Source: Ignelater luminosus
Lineage: Eukaryota > Arthropoda > Insecta > Coleoptera > Elateridae
Direction of reading: 5' to 3'
DNA length: 64,000 bases
Assembly (NCBI GenBank): GCA_011009095.1
Contig: VTPC01003925.1
Coordinates: forward strand, 186,001-250,000
Shown here: one piece after another, positions 1-12,200 of the stretch
How positions within the stretch are numbered: the first letter of the stretch is position 1
How the letters are laid out: every line of letters starts with the position of its first letter
Notes under the pieces: model-generated
Told to the model about the DNA's origin: nothing
Database searches by the model: none
Seen by the model: only the letters and a program-made list of their open reading frames with translations
Made by a program: the position numbers and the translations under genes

Positions 1-2740
1 AAAATAAATCTTCCGCACGCCAAGCAAAGACTTGTGCAAAAAGAATCAGACAACTGAGTGTTTGATCTTAAGCTTACAGATAGAGCGCTACACGTAAATT
101 TAGAAAACTTGGACGCATCAGCATTTCGTGAGATAATCAAGATAGGTTAAGTTTCATCGTCCACAAACGTTCATAATAACACGAGCATTGCTGTTACTCA
201 ATTAACACTAATTAGCTATGGTACACTACGATCTTCACCAAGATTATTAATAACATAACAAAAACTTTGAAAACAGAGTAAAAACCACTTACAACCCAAT
301 ACCATGATAACCTTGCAACTTTTCAAATTGTCACTAAAGCAGCAGCAGCAAGCAGCTCTCCGATTTATCGAGCAACATTCCTGGATCAATTGTTCTTATC
401 AAGGTTTTTCGTGTGTTTTCCTTTTGAGCAGTTATTTCTAGAGATCAGTTGTCGAAATATTTCAGAAATCCGCCATGATCATTCATTTCAAGAGTTTGCA
501 ACTTTCTCCACGCACCGCATCAACACATATCAACGTGAACACACTGCTGCTGTTATTCCTCAGATCCGGAATCCGCACTCTATATTTCCTGTGACTTTGA
601 CCTTCTGCGACATCATCTTCGCACTGCATTAATAAACATCCAGTAAGAATTTGCTGCTGGTGCACTTCCAATCTGCATTTTTCTTTCCCGAACCAGTTCG
701 TCGTTAGAAGAACCACCTTTCGTACCGAAACAAAGTCAAAAGGTAGTCACTTCGCAAACCACGAGTCATCAATATCATAGTCAGTTGTTGCTTCGCTGCT
801 CCATCGTTTGAGTTCGTTCTGGGTTCACCGCCGTGGGCAACATCTTTAATTCACAGCCATTGTGTATCAAGGTTCGTAAATAAAGGTCATCTCTTCAATT
901 CTTCCTTTATGATTTTAGTGACTGATGGGATTTTACTTTGGATAAAGCGATTAAGCAAGAAATGCTTGATTTTCTTAATGAGATCTAGAGTGTCTAATCT
1001 AGAAAACTGTTATTTGCAAAACTTCCTGAGACTGAAGAGTTCACTTGTAGAATATCGACAAGTAAATGAAGCAAGTGTTTACCATTTTTCCAACGTTCTG
1101 TTCGTTAACAGAAATATTTGGTTTTAAAGAAATTTGGGGTTTTAGATTTTGACGAATTGAAATAAAAACAATAAATTGATCTCTAAAATAGGCGACTCTT
1201 TTCCAATTTAACCAAACGGTTTGCGTTTCGAAGATTTCATGGATGGGCCACGAATTTTAGACGCACTGTATACGTTATGTGTTTCCAAAGTTAAAAGATC
1301 ATTTTAAATAATTATGTAAAACTCATAAACGAAGACAAAATAATCTAGGCCTAGTTAAAATAATTTTAGCAATTCGATATGATAAAAGAAATGAAACATA
1401 CATAGAATGATAAATAATCTCTTTACGTCCCTGGTAGATCGTGTGTTTTAAGCCATATCATACTAAATGTACTCTGCTGTAATTTCATAATGCATGAATT
1501 CTTCTTAAAGTAAGTACTTAAAAGTTAGAAATCACTATATTGTGAAACAACTGAAAATACTCTGAAACGTATACGTGCAATTCGAGTGTCAAATCAAGTA
1601 CGGGAGCAAACGGGATGAAATTTCTCGGAAAATCGAAATCCACGTATTTCAGACTAGAATGATCCACCTCCCTTTAATTACTTTGATTTGCATAAAAAAG
1701 ACAATTTTACAGGACAACTAGCGTGAAATTATGAAATAAACAACGTTCAAACTAAAATTGTTCTGTTTATCTGTGAAATAAAACTTACGTAGCACATGGA
1801 TTTATACCAATTAGCTACTTATCTAATACAGTTACTATCAGTATTATTATTTTTTTATGGGCAGAGATTTTTGTCACCTTCAGTGTTTTTCATAGCGAGG
1901 AAATAGTGAAGGTTATGTTTATAATGCTTATTGCTGTTGTTTTTCAGAATTACACGTTTCATTTTTTTTAATGCATTTGTTTTCATTTTATAACCGCAAA
2001 GTTAGTTTTTCACATTTAATAATATAGACAAGATGTTTAAAAAACTTAGAAAAATGTGTTACAAGTTGTATTTCACAACTTAAACCAACAAAGGATAATA
2101 TTTAATCCGAACAAATGAATTAATCTATCATACGATTTTAACAGGGAAAAAAAGAAAAACCAATCGATACAAGGCATGTATAATTATTTTATTTCGACCA
2201 CTACAGAAAGCACAAACAATTCATAAAAACACCTCGTTATCAAAATCAAAAAATATTCTAAGATTCTTCTTCTCTAACATTGCTAATAATCGAACAAGAA
2301 GTAGTGTTGTTGTTATTCCGATAATAAAAGCATCAAATCATTGAGATTATCACGTGGTGTCCCCTCCAGGTCACTAAGGAGAGGGTGTCCAGAGAATTCT
2401 GTTACTGTAGCAGTGACCTAGTGTAGTGTATGACCAACAAACACTGACCAAAATATTATCATAAAAAATTATTTAAAAATTCCAACAAAAATGAAGTCAA
2501 CTTGGTGAAGCCTTAAAACGATTAATTTAAAAATGGAATTTAAAAAATTAAGTGTAACCGAAACTATACGTTGACGCATTTTAAAAATTAGAAACACTTA
2601 AAGCGACCTCCACTTATCAAATAAACGAAGCGGCTTCAGCATGTAAAAATTTGTTGATGATAAAATCAATCATGCAGAACACATCAGAAGTTAAGTCGGT
2701 TGTAAAGTAAAAAAATATCGAAATTGTTAAACTGTTAAAA
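1..2740. other. upstream region of the Fuseless-like gene, no gene identified
   Basis: No coding exon is recognised. The segment from about 340 to 880 is less AT-rich than its surroundings and has short overlapping open frames on both strands, none of which resembles a known protein. It could hold a promoter or a non-coding first exon of the downstream Fuseless-like gene, but I see no convincing TATA box or splice donor that would prove it. From 900 to 2740 the DNA is ordinary AT-rich intergenic sequence. Confidence 0.4.
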
Positions 2741-3280
2741 ATGAGAGGCAGCATAGCCGGCTTACCGGAGTTTTCCTTGAAAGGAGAAAACCCCACGCAT
2801 TATGCTCTATTGGTGCTGTTGGACACCCTCTTCTCTATCTTAATAGTAACACCAGGAGTGGTAGGTTATTGGAGAAGTATATGGGAATTGATGGAGATTT
2901 ACGTTTATCCCGAAAATGCTACAATAAGTGCAATTATATCAACAGTAATCGGAATTGTCGGACATTTATTCTTTATGTTATGTCAACATATGTTCGAACG
3001 GAGTTTTCATCCGGACAATAATCGAATTTTGTATTACGTGGTTTCGCGTTTATATACGGTGTGTTTTGCATTTGTTTGTGTTAATGGATGGAGAGGTCCA
3101 TGGACATTATTGGATTTGTACACTGATAATGATTTAACTACAATAATATCTACCACCGTTGTAGGAATTGTGGCGTTGGTAGTCATGAGAGGGTTGAGAA
3201 ACGTTTCGGCAGCACCATTTTCTATCGCTACTGATCAAGTGAAAGGATATTTTGAAGTTGTTACGATGTTTAGGGTTTCG
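2741..3280 (+). CDS. fusl: Fuseless-like coding exon 1
   Basis: This exon encodes residues 1-180, including the first four membrane segments and the first two copies of the W-R-x-x-W motif (W44 and W117). The start ATG is preceded by an A-rich stretch. The exon ends in phase 0 at a GTGAGT donor; the open frame runs only two codons further before a stop, which supports the splice. An acidic motif PEN follows the first W-R motif. Confidence 0.85.
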
Positions 3281-6200
3281 GTGAGTTGAAAATTGTATTA
3301 CATAAAAATATATGTGTATGCAATAAGTCTGTGACTATTAGTTTAAGCATTTGCAAGTTTTTGTGAAAAACTAGATTGCTTCATATTGGAGATCCTACAG
3401 GAAGTTCAGAATCTACCAAACCAAAAAGATAAGCACTTTGCTCGCCTACAAGATTTTTCCTTTCTTCTCATTCACTGATTTAGAAAAGTATTTAAGTATT
3501 ACAAGTAGGTTTAAAGCTTCTGTTTCTTTACTTTCTTCTTGGTATGCTCTGTATTGACAATTACCAAAGAAAAATCTTATTTAGTTCCTATCGTGCCAAA
3601 AAGTTTTGGAGTCTTATCAGTTTAAATCACGTTACTGTTAGATAGATCCTCCAATAAAATGCAATATTTGGCATTAAATCTAGTCAAAAGCCAATAACAA
3701 ATGGTAACCTACAAGATATTTTTTGTATCTTAAACAGGTTAATGTCTATTAATTAGTTGGCACAATCTCTTCTGTTTATAACCATTAAAGCTCATGTCAA
3801 TAATACAACTAATACTTTTCATCAAGATATGATTTCTATATTTCACTTGGTAGTTGTAATCTTAACCAAATCTTAACTTATTGGCATTCCTTCCATTCAA
3901 CTTTTGGAGATTGTGCATTTACAAATCTCATTTTATGGTTTTCACAAAAAACAGTTGGTCAGATGCAAAGACTACTGATCAAACGTTCCGAGTTGATTCC
4001 AGATCGGATCATACATCGAACTGCAGGATGTCCATATGATCGTGTCTGCTGATTCTACGTAAAACTAATCCAAGAGAAAAATCGCCAACGTCACAGTTTT
4101 TTTGTTAGTCAGTTTTTAATGAAAGTATAAAAACCTGCAAAAACACTTCAACTGGGCCAAAAGCCGGGTAAAAACAGTGACTCTAGAATCTGATTCAATT
4201 CGATTGATGAATGTCAGTAAGACCTTAATTCATCCAAGTGTATTTTCAGCACTAAAATAACGTATGGAAGCGTCAGTTTTCTCAGATTGCGACCCAGTAT
4301 TCGCTAATGCGGCATTATTATCTGAATTCGCCGAGGTTTTAGAGATACCAAGGACATTACACAAAGTATACTTTAGATTGATACTCCATTCTACACGCTT
4401 TTCTTTAGAATTTTAGCAGAATAAATAGTAAATTATAGATGAATTATGGTAATAGCTTCCTATAGGTAAAAATAAATTGATTTTCCACACAGTTGACCAT
4501 TACAAAATATAAACACAGAAGTTCCTAATAAAATCATTATAGGTAAATTCTGAAAGATTTTTTTATGATCACAACTACATTAAAATTTCAAATTTTATAG
4601 ATTAAGATTCACTTGTTAATTTCAATTTTTTTTTATCATTTTATATGTTTTGTTTATATTTCTAATTGTAGCCAACTGAGTGGAATCTGACTTATTCCTC
4701 CTAATACAAATTCTTTAATCCATAAGAATGTACTGGGCTGAAATGATAACGCAAAGAATTTCTGTGTCTATCCCTCAACCGCAGCATCAATTTCAAGTTT
4801 ACGCTTATGTTTTGTTTCTTCTCGAAATAATTTTTTGAATGTCAAGGATTTATTTTTCTATTTTCTTCATTCAATTATTTATTGCATTGTTTCCAATAAA
4901 TTGTTAGATTATTTTAATCAATTCAATACGGAGTGATCTTTTAAGTTTCTATTTAGGGTAGGCGATGACTACGATTGTCTCTATCAAATTTTACTTGTCA
5001 AATTTATTTTGTTTAAGTTTATGCAAAGTCGTCATTGTAAAAGGTCAATATTGTAGAGTTAAGTTTTTCAAGTCAAGGCCTACGGCAAATGATTTTTCTA
5101 ATAATCACTCTGTATCATATCAATCATGTGTCTACTTTTTTGTTCCCAGTTTTTCTAAATAAGTGTACATTATGAAACTTTTCAAATTTTGTTTATTCCA
5201 AGTATGACTCTTTCGATAAGAATTTTAATTGTTAATTGTTTGTTGCGTAATTTTGTTAAATGTACGTTCTAACAAAGATCGATAATGAGTTGTTATTTGA
5301 TTTTTTTAATTACTATCAAATAATAACTCATTAAAAGCTGCAAGACAGTTTTATCAATCATGATTAGTTTGTTTACATCAAATTTGTTCTAACATAAGTA
5401 AGTAAAAAAAATTTGTATTACTGATGATAATAAATTTGTATCTTTTGAATTATTTATTTAGTGACGAAAATCATTTTAAAAAATGTTGATGGAATTGTAC
5501 AACAGACATTGACATTACTGTTTATAGATTAGATACAGTGGTTTTGAGAGTTAGATGGAGTTTTCACACATACAGTGTGTCCAAGATAAGGATGTACAGC
5601 AAATTCTTGGAAAAACTCTGAAAAAACACTTCCAACTTTGCGCATACAAAATTAACAGAAATTCGAAGCAGACCACACCTGAACTGAAAATTTTAGACAA
5701 TGTCGGTAATTTGCACCATTTTGATATTGTCGTGTGCAAATCGAGATTTGGTTGCCTGCTTAAGAGTTAAATCGGCAGCAGGAATTATGTCATACTTTAC
5801 CCATCATAGGCTCTCGTAGGAGACAATTACAAATGGGAAGTGTACATGCCAATTTCTTTAATAAGAACTGCCTGTATACATAATTAGTTCCATAGTATAT
5901 GGAATATACAGTGTCTCCAAGATAAGGATGCACAGCATGGGGATCTTGGAAACGGTAAGAGATACAGCATCGGTTAAATGGGATGAAAGTTGGCTATTTA
6001 TAGGACCTTTTTGTTGACGTTTGCAAAATCTAGATATATTGGATGGTTTCAGAGATATTTAAAAAAAAGTAGATTTCTCGATTTTCGTTATTATTTTTTC
6101 TTTTATTTGAAGAGATATTGGAAAACTAAAACTACTTTGCCATTGCCACTTTTTGTTCTCTATTAAAACACGCTAACAAAATTCCTGTACAACGTTTCGG

Positions 6201-9200
6201 TTTCGAGTAACCATCATCAACCTCATTTTTTTAAATAGACGGAAAAGCAATTGAAAACTGTTTTCGATAGCTCTTGTTGTAACGATTCTGATGATGTAAG
6301 CATGATAGGATTATTTTGATTTGATTTCTTGAATGGTCCATTTAAAAATTCAACTTTGAGTTACAGCGCAGTTATGGAAAGGACTGACAAAATGACTGAC
6401 GGCATTGAATTCTACGTTAAAAAGTGTCTCAACAGTGCTAAAATGATTTTGTTGTAGCTTTGAAAATAAAGGAGTTACAGCAAATTAAAGGAATCGGTCC
6501 ATTTAAAAAATTCAACTTTGAGTTACGACGCAGTTATGGAAAGAGCTGGACAACAACGACTGACGGCATTGAATTCTACGTCAAAAAGTGCCTGAACAAT
6601 GCTTAAATGATTTTGCTCCACCTTTGAAAATAAAGGAGTTACAGCAAATTGAAGAAATCGGCCATTTTTCACTTTTTCTCTCTAGGGAAAAAACAAAAGA
6701 CGGCAGCTTATTTTTGGTAACGGTAATGGAATAAGCATGAAAAAAAGGTCGTTTTTATTTATCTGCGCTAATAAGAAAGTTACCCATTTAATCCCATCGA
6801 AATTGGACCACACTGTACATAGAGAATTGCCAAAGTTCATTCCTTCAGCTTTTCGTTGATACCAAAACCTTGTCCATGTCTCTTTAAATTTCTGAAGCGT
6901 AAGCGCTTAGATTAGTATGAAATATCTTTCCATGTTGTTGACTATGAAAGAAAATCTAAAAGTGTAATATGATTGTATGACCGAAAAATTGTAAGCTTAA
7001 ATATTTTAATTTAAAACTTAATGTAGATTATCAACAATATCGGTCCGAGGATACGTCCTTATGGAACACCACAAGAAATACAATTTAGTTCAATAATATA
7101 TTCCGAGACATTTTTTTGGAACGACAAAGCGGATGCACCCAAAACGCCTAACTGGATATGAAAACATCAAAAGGGGAAAAACGAGAATGAGCAGAAGCTC
7201 ACTCTAAGAAGGTCTTTGCCCAGTCAAAAACAGATAAATAGTAGAACAAGAAACATCATTATTGAAAAACTTGCCTATGTGGCAGTAAGAAATCTATATC
7301 CTATAGTGGTTACTACCAAGTACAAATACAACCCTCTACATATGTATACTTGCCGTGCTGAACAGATAAAATTATAAAGCGCCCCGTTCACACAACTTGT
7401 CTTGTAAGTAATGCCTGCCAACTTGACAGAATTTTCCTTTCTTTGGGAATATCACGAACAGTTGACAACTTGTCATATTATTTCGCAGTAATGATCTACT
7501 GAAAGCTAAAGCTTATTCATCACATTTTTGGCGAAAAAGGTTTTTCCACCACCAACAGCATTTTCATTCCTCTATCACACAGATGTCCAACAGATTTGAA
7601 AATCCCCATTTACCACTTTAATAAGCCCAAAAGGCCTGATATAGTCCCGAAAATTCTAAAAGTACAGCCAGTGGTATGGATACTTACTTTTCTTCTCTCT
7701 TCTATTTGTGATTACTTTCTTTTCCCGATATCTCTAGATACATTCTTCATCATTTTCCAGGAAACGATGATATGATGAAAAATACATATTAAGACAAGAA
7801 TGCAGATATTTCTGTAGATAAGATAATTCTGAAGATCAGAGTGGTCCCTACTTAGGTTATCTTCTTATTCATTGGTTCTAAAATACTAGCCATTGTCCCG
7901 TGGACTTAGAAAACATCTTGTATATGAAACTAGTCCAGGGCGCAAATGAGCTGTCAAAAACGGATGCGACGGACACTCCTAGATTCCCATAAACGTTTCT
8001 AAGAGAATTGAAATGGTAATTTCTCATATTTCCTAAATCGTAAACATAACAGAATTAGCAAGTAACAAATCCATAGTCATTAACAGTTATAGAGCTTAAT
8101 ACTAACACGAGTGGGGTTCCCCCTCTAACAAACCACAGGCTTCGCTCTCCAGTAAGTAACCTTCTTTAAAAGGCCCATTACAAACTCGTTTCGCGCCCCC
8201 ATAACTTTCTTAAAAGTGATAAATACACAGGTCCAACTCTGCTTTCTTAAGAGCTACCTGCAATGTCTCAAGGTCGTGCTTTGCTGTTCGTTAAATTTCT
8301 TAAAAGGCTAAATACGAACACGGATCACGCCCCGTCCTGCAAAGTAGATATTTACTCTATTAACCTTCTTAAGAAGTCACATATGGAAGTCCAAGGCCCG
8401 GTTTCGTCCTCCATTAACCTTCTTCAAAGAACTAAACAGAAACACTGACGGAGCTTCGCTTTTCTAAATGTCACTGTGATCCACAATCGGGCTTCGCCAT
8501 TCATTAACATTCTTAAGAAATCTAGACACGAACACAACTCAGACTCTATCTTTCAATGGAAATTTGTTCTTTCTTCCATTTTTTTTAAGAGACAAAAACG
8601 AGTCGGGATCCGCCCTCCAACGAGCCTCTTATGGGAACTAAAGCTCGGGCTTCGTTCTTCTAGGTACCACTAGCGATGGTCCGTTATTGGGCTTCGCCTT
8701 CCATTAATCTTCTTAGGAAAACTAACGAAGACGAGTCTTCCAAGGTAGAAAGAGAAGTGATGTAAACGGGGCGCTGTAGACAACTTACCAAGTTGAGAGG
8801 ATTTTCCCCTTTTTTGGGAACATCACGAAAATTGCACACGATTACTCTTTCTGGTTGGCACGACAAGTAAAAATACAAACAAGGGACGGGTTTCGCCCTT
8901 CATTAACCTCCTTAGGAAAGCCAAGCATGAACAAGACTTCTTGTAGAAATCCAACCTTCTTAAGAATTTTGGTGTTCGACTTGGATGTAGCATTTACACT
9001 AATAAACCGATCTATCCGATTTTTTGTAGTACTTAGAGCAGGGGTGGGTGAACCTGGCTCGTATAAAGGTAAATTTCAGCAAGAACTAACTTTTGATTAC
9101 AAATTTAACCAAACAATTTAGTGTAGTGTTCGAGTTGTAAAACTTCCAAACGCGACTTTATCATACGAGTGAATTCGGCTTCGAGTGCCCATTCCTCACT

Positions 9201-12200
9201 TTTAGAGTGTAATGTTTTAAATTTAGTTTGACATCAACACCTACAATTTGGCGATTGTAGGTTTGACTACAGAAGAATTCCAGAAAAAACAAATAGTGCT
9301 TCAGACTTTTTGGACCTAGAGTACCTAGGAGACTTAACTGTTCTATCAAATGTAGAAAACTGCAAATTTCCATTAAAACCAAAATTTTTAGTAAGAATTC
9401 GAAATATCATTCAAAACAAAAACAAAAGTTTTAGATTATCATTGTGCATTATTTTACAGAATTCTATATAAGATTCTCTATCGAGACATGGCAAAGTGGA
9501 AAGTTCGATTTAAGGAAATTTCTAATAATAAGGGCACCATGGCTAAACAAATAAAAATTGGAATTTTTTGTTTTTGCACATTATTCAGAACAGTTCCAAT
9601 GGCCAAGCTCAAATTTGAATGTCTGAAGTCTTTTTATCTTCAAAAACAAAGGAATTGTCAACTTAAAACTATACATATGAATATTAAAGACTGGCCCAAA
9701 TGCAAATTACAAAATTACAAATAAATGGAAACTTGGCCGATATATAAAACATTTTCTTTTGATGAGGTACTTCATTAGAAAATCGTTTGGATCAAAGAAA
9801 GTAACAAACGAAGAATGCAAGGGAAAGGGCAAAAACAAAAACGACTTAAAAGTTACAAATAAGTAAAACAAAAATATCAGTGTATAAAGAAAAAAATGCT
9901 AAACATCTTGTTTTCTAACAATATATGCAATTAGTACCTTTTTAAGCGGAATAATTGCAACCGGAAAACTAGAAAAAATTATATTCATAAAACTTAATTA
10001 TATAGAAACAAATCTTGTTTAGTTTATAAACAATTTGCTGGTCATTGAATGGTGAGTTCGTTACATAAATCATAATTCATAAAACAAGCGCTATCATCGA
10101 GTCCACCTTGAATTTCCATTATTATCTAATATTGTATATTCGTTTATAACAATCATTACTAAAATATTATTTTGATAATTGTTGGTAACCATAAACACAG
10201 AAATCCTCAAATCTTTTATATAACTGCTTTAACACCTCAATCAACTATTTTTTCTTTTGTTGTCAAAAAGATAGGAATTCGGAAATGATCCAAAACGTGT
10301 TTGCTCGCGTAATCCGTACGTCATTTCGTTATAGTATAATTTATTTTTGCATGTGCAATCACATTAATTGCATATTAAAACAAATTGTTCGTTTTTCATA
10401 GAATGTTTTAACAAAATTGATAACCTCACGGTCAACCAAGCGCGTGTAATGGCCGTTTCCAACAAACCTTACCGATTGAAAACGACCGGAAATTATTAAG
10501 TCTATAATGGAAAAATCAAGTTCAACAAAAATTATATTTTATTTGTTTCTGTTTCCAAGCGAGTTTTTGTGGGGGGGGACTTATGTAGCATTGTGATTTA
10601 AAAAAATTGCACACTAATGTTGGTAAATCTTTTACAAGTGTCTTTACGGTTTTAAAATGAGACAAATTATAAGTGGTTGCTTTGAACTGGCAATGTTACG
10701 CGAGCGGAAATGACAACTCCCGCGCTTGGCTACGTGAATTGTACTAGCCATGTGCTTTACACATCAAACACGTGCCCTTCAAAAAATAAACCTTACTCAA
10801 TTAGTAGTAATCAAAACGCCTCTCATTTATTTCTTTCATCCAAATAAATTGTTCTGAGAATGAAGGTCTTTGAATTTAGGGCAGTAAAATAGCCAAAAGT
10901 AGATATTCAAAGGTAAATCTGATAAACGATTTCCAGTTTCCTTTATTTGATACGAACACATTAAGCTCAAAATTGCTTGATAAACTGAAATTAGGTAAAA
11001 TGATATTGCCACTAAGAGTGTCGTCATCGCTAAATAAAACCAGATAAAAAAAGAAATTGCCAAAATGTATTTGCTGTAGCTTACATCAGAATATTCTTAT
11101 CTTATCAATTAGTGATTCCCCATCAGTTAGATTTGCCAATCTTTCTTTCAGTGGAAAATATTCCTCATTGCAAATATAGTGATAATTTGAGTCCTCTATT
11201 GATCTAAATAAACTAAATCGGGGATATAGAGAAAATAAATGTTGATAATTTTAACTGGGTCTAACAACTGACATGAGCTGCTCTTTTTCAAATCTACATC
11301 TGATATGTCCAAAATAAGTACGACAAATCTAATGCACAAGTTACTAAGAATTTTATTGGTTTTCGCCAAAGTACCCATGACCAGAAAGAAATGTGGGAGT
11401 GTCGTAGTTTGATCTCATCTGTTCTAGGCGTTAATGGCCAAATCAATAGTGGTGCGATATTATTCTTCAGAGATGAATCGATAAGCTATTCTGTCTCCCA
11501 AAATATCGTGACCAAATGGTCAACATTTGGGAAGTAATCAGCTCAGAGTTATTCGAATTCAGATGGTTCTACAGAAAGACTCGAACCCGAAATGCTTGTT
11601 CTGTGATCAACCACTCTATCCTCTAAGTCAGCACGACGCCGAAGTACAAATTGTTTGTACGCGAATACTATCCCCTTCAAGTATGTTAAATTCTATTTTT
11701 GTAAATTAATAAGTTATAAAACTAGAACCGTCGCAGTTCCACTTCGCTCTAGTGCACTGCCTCTAGACTCTCCTTACTGCATTAAATCAATCCGCTTCTT
11801 TTAACGCTCTTGGAGTAGAGAGACGGGCGAGTCCCCTTTTAACGATCACTGATCGGGGTCACCTTTGTTTGAAGGCGAGTGGGTCTGCGCCCTCCATTTA
11901 GCCTTCCTAAGAGGACTAACTATGAACAGGTGTCAGATTGCAATCTCCAACTAGCTACTGCCAATAATTTGTTCTTCAAATCTAGAATATCTGTCAAAAT
12001 AACAAAACACCATCATGACGCCCAGATGACCTAAAAACCACTTCCACACACACACAAACTGCCAACTACCAAAGTTCCACCTCGATAAGACCAACAGTTC
12101 CTAAAATATAAGAATATCTGACAAAAAACAAAAGATTAACGATTGTTCCCGGATTGTTCCTTCACCACTACTAAGAATACAAGTTCCACATCGATATGAC

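Noticed and set aside
390..716. Overlapping open frames on both strands in the first kilobase
   Set aside because: No recognisable domain, no splice context, and each frame mirrors the other; more likely non-coding DNA of slightly higher GC content.
8263..8673. Two open frames across the 8.1-9.0 kb region
   Set aside because: They follow the units of a degenerate tandem array and have no protein-like composition.
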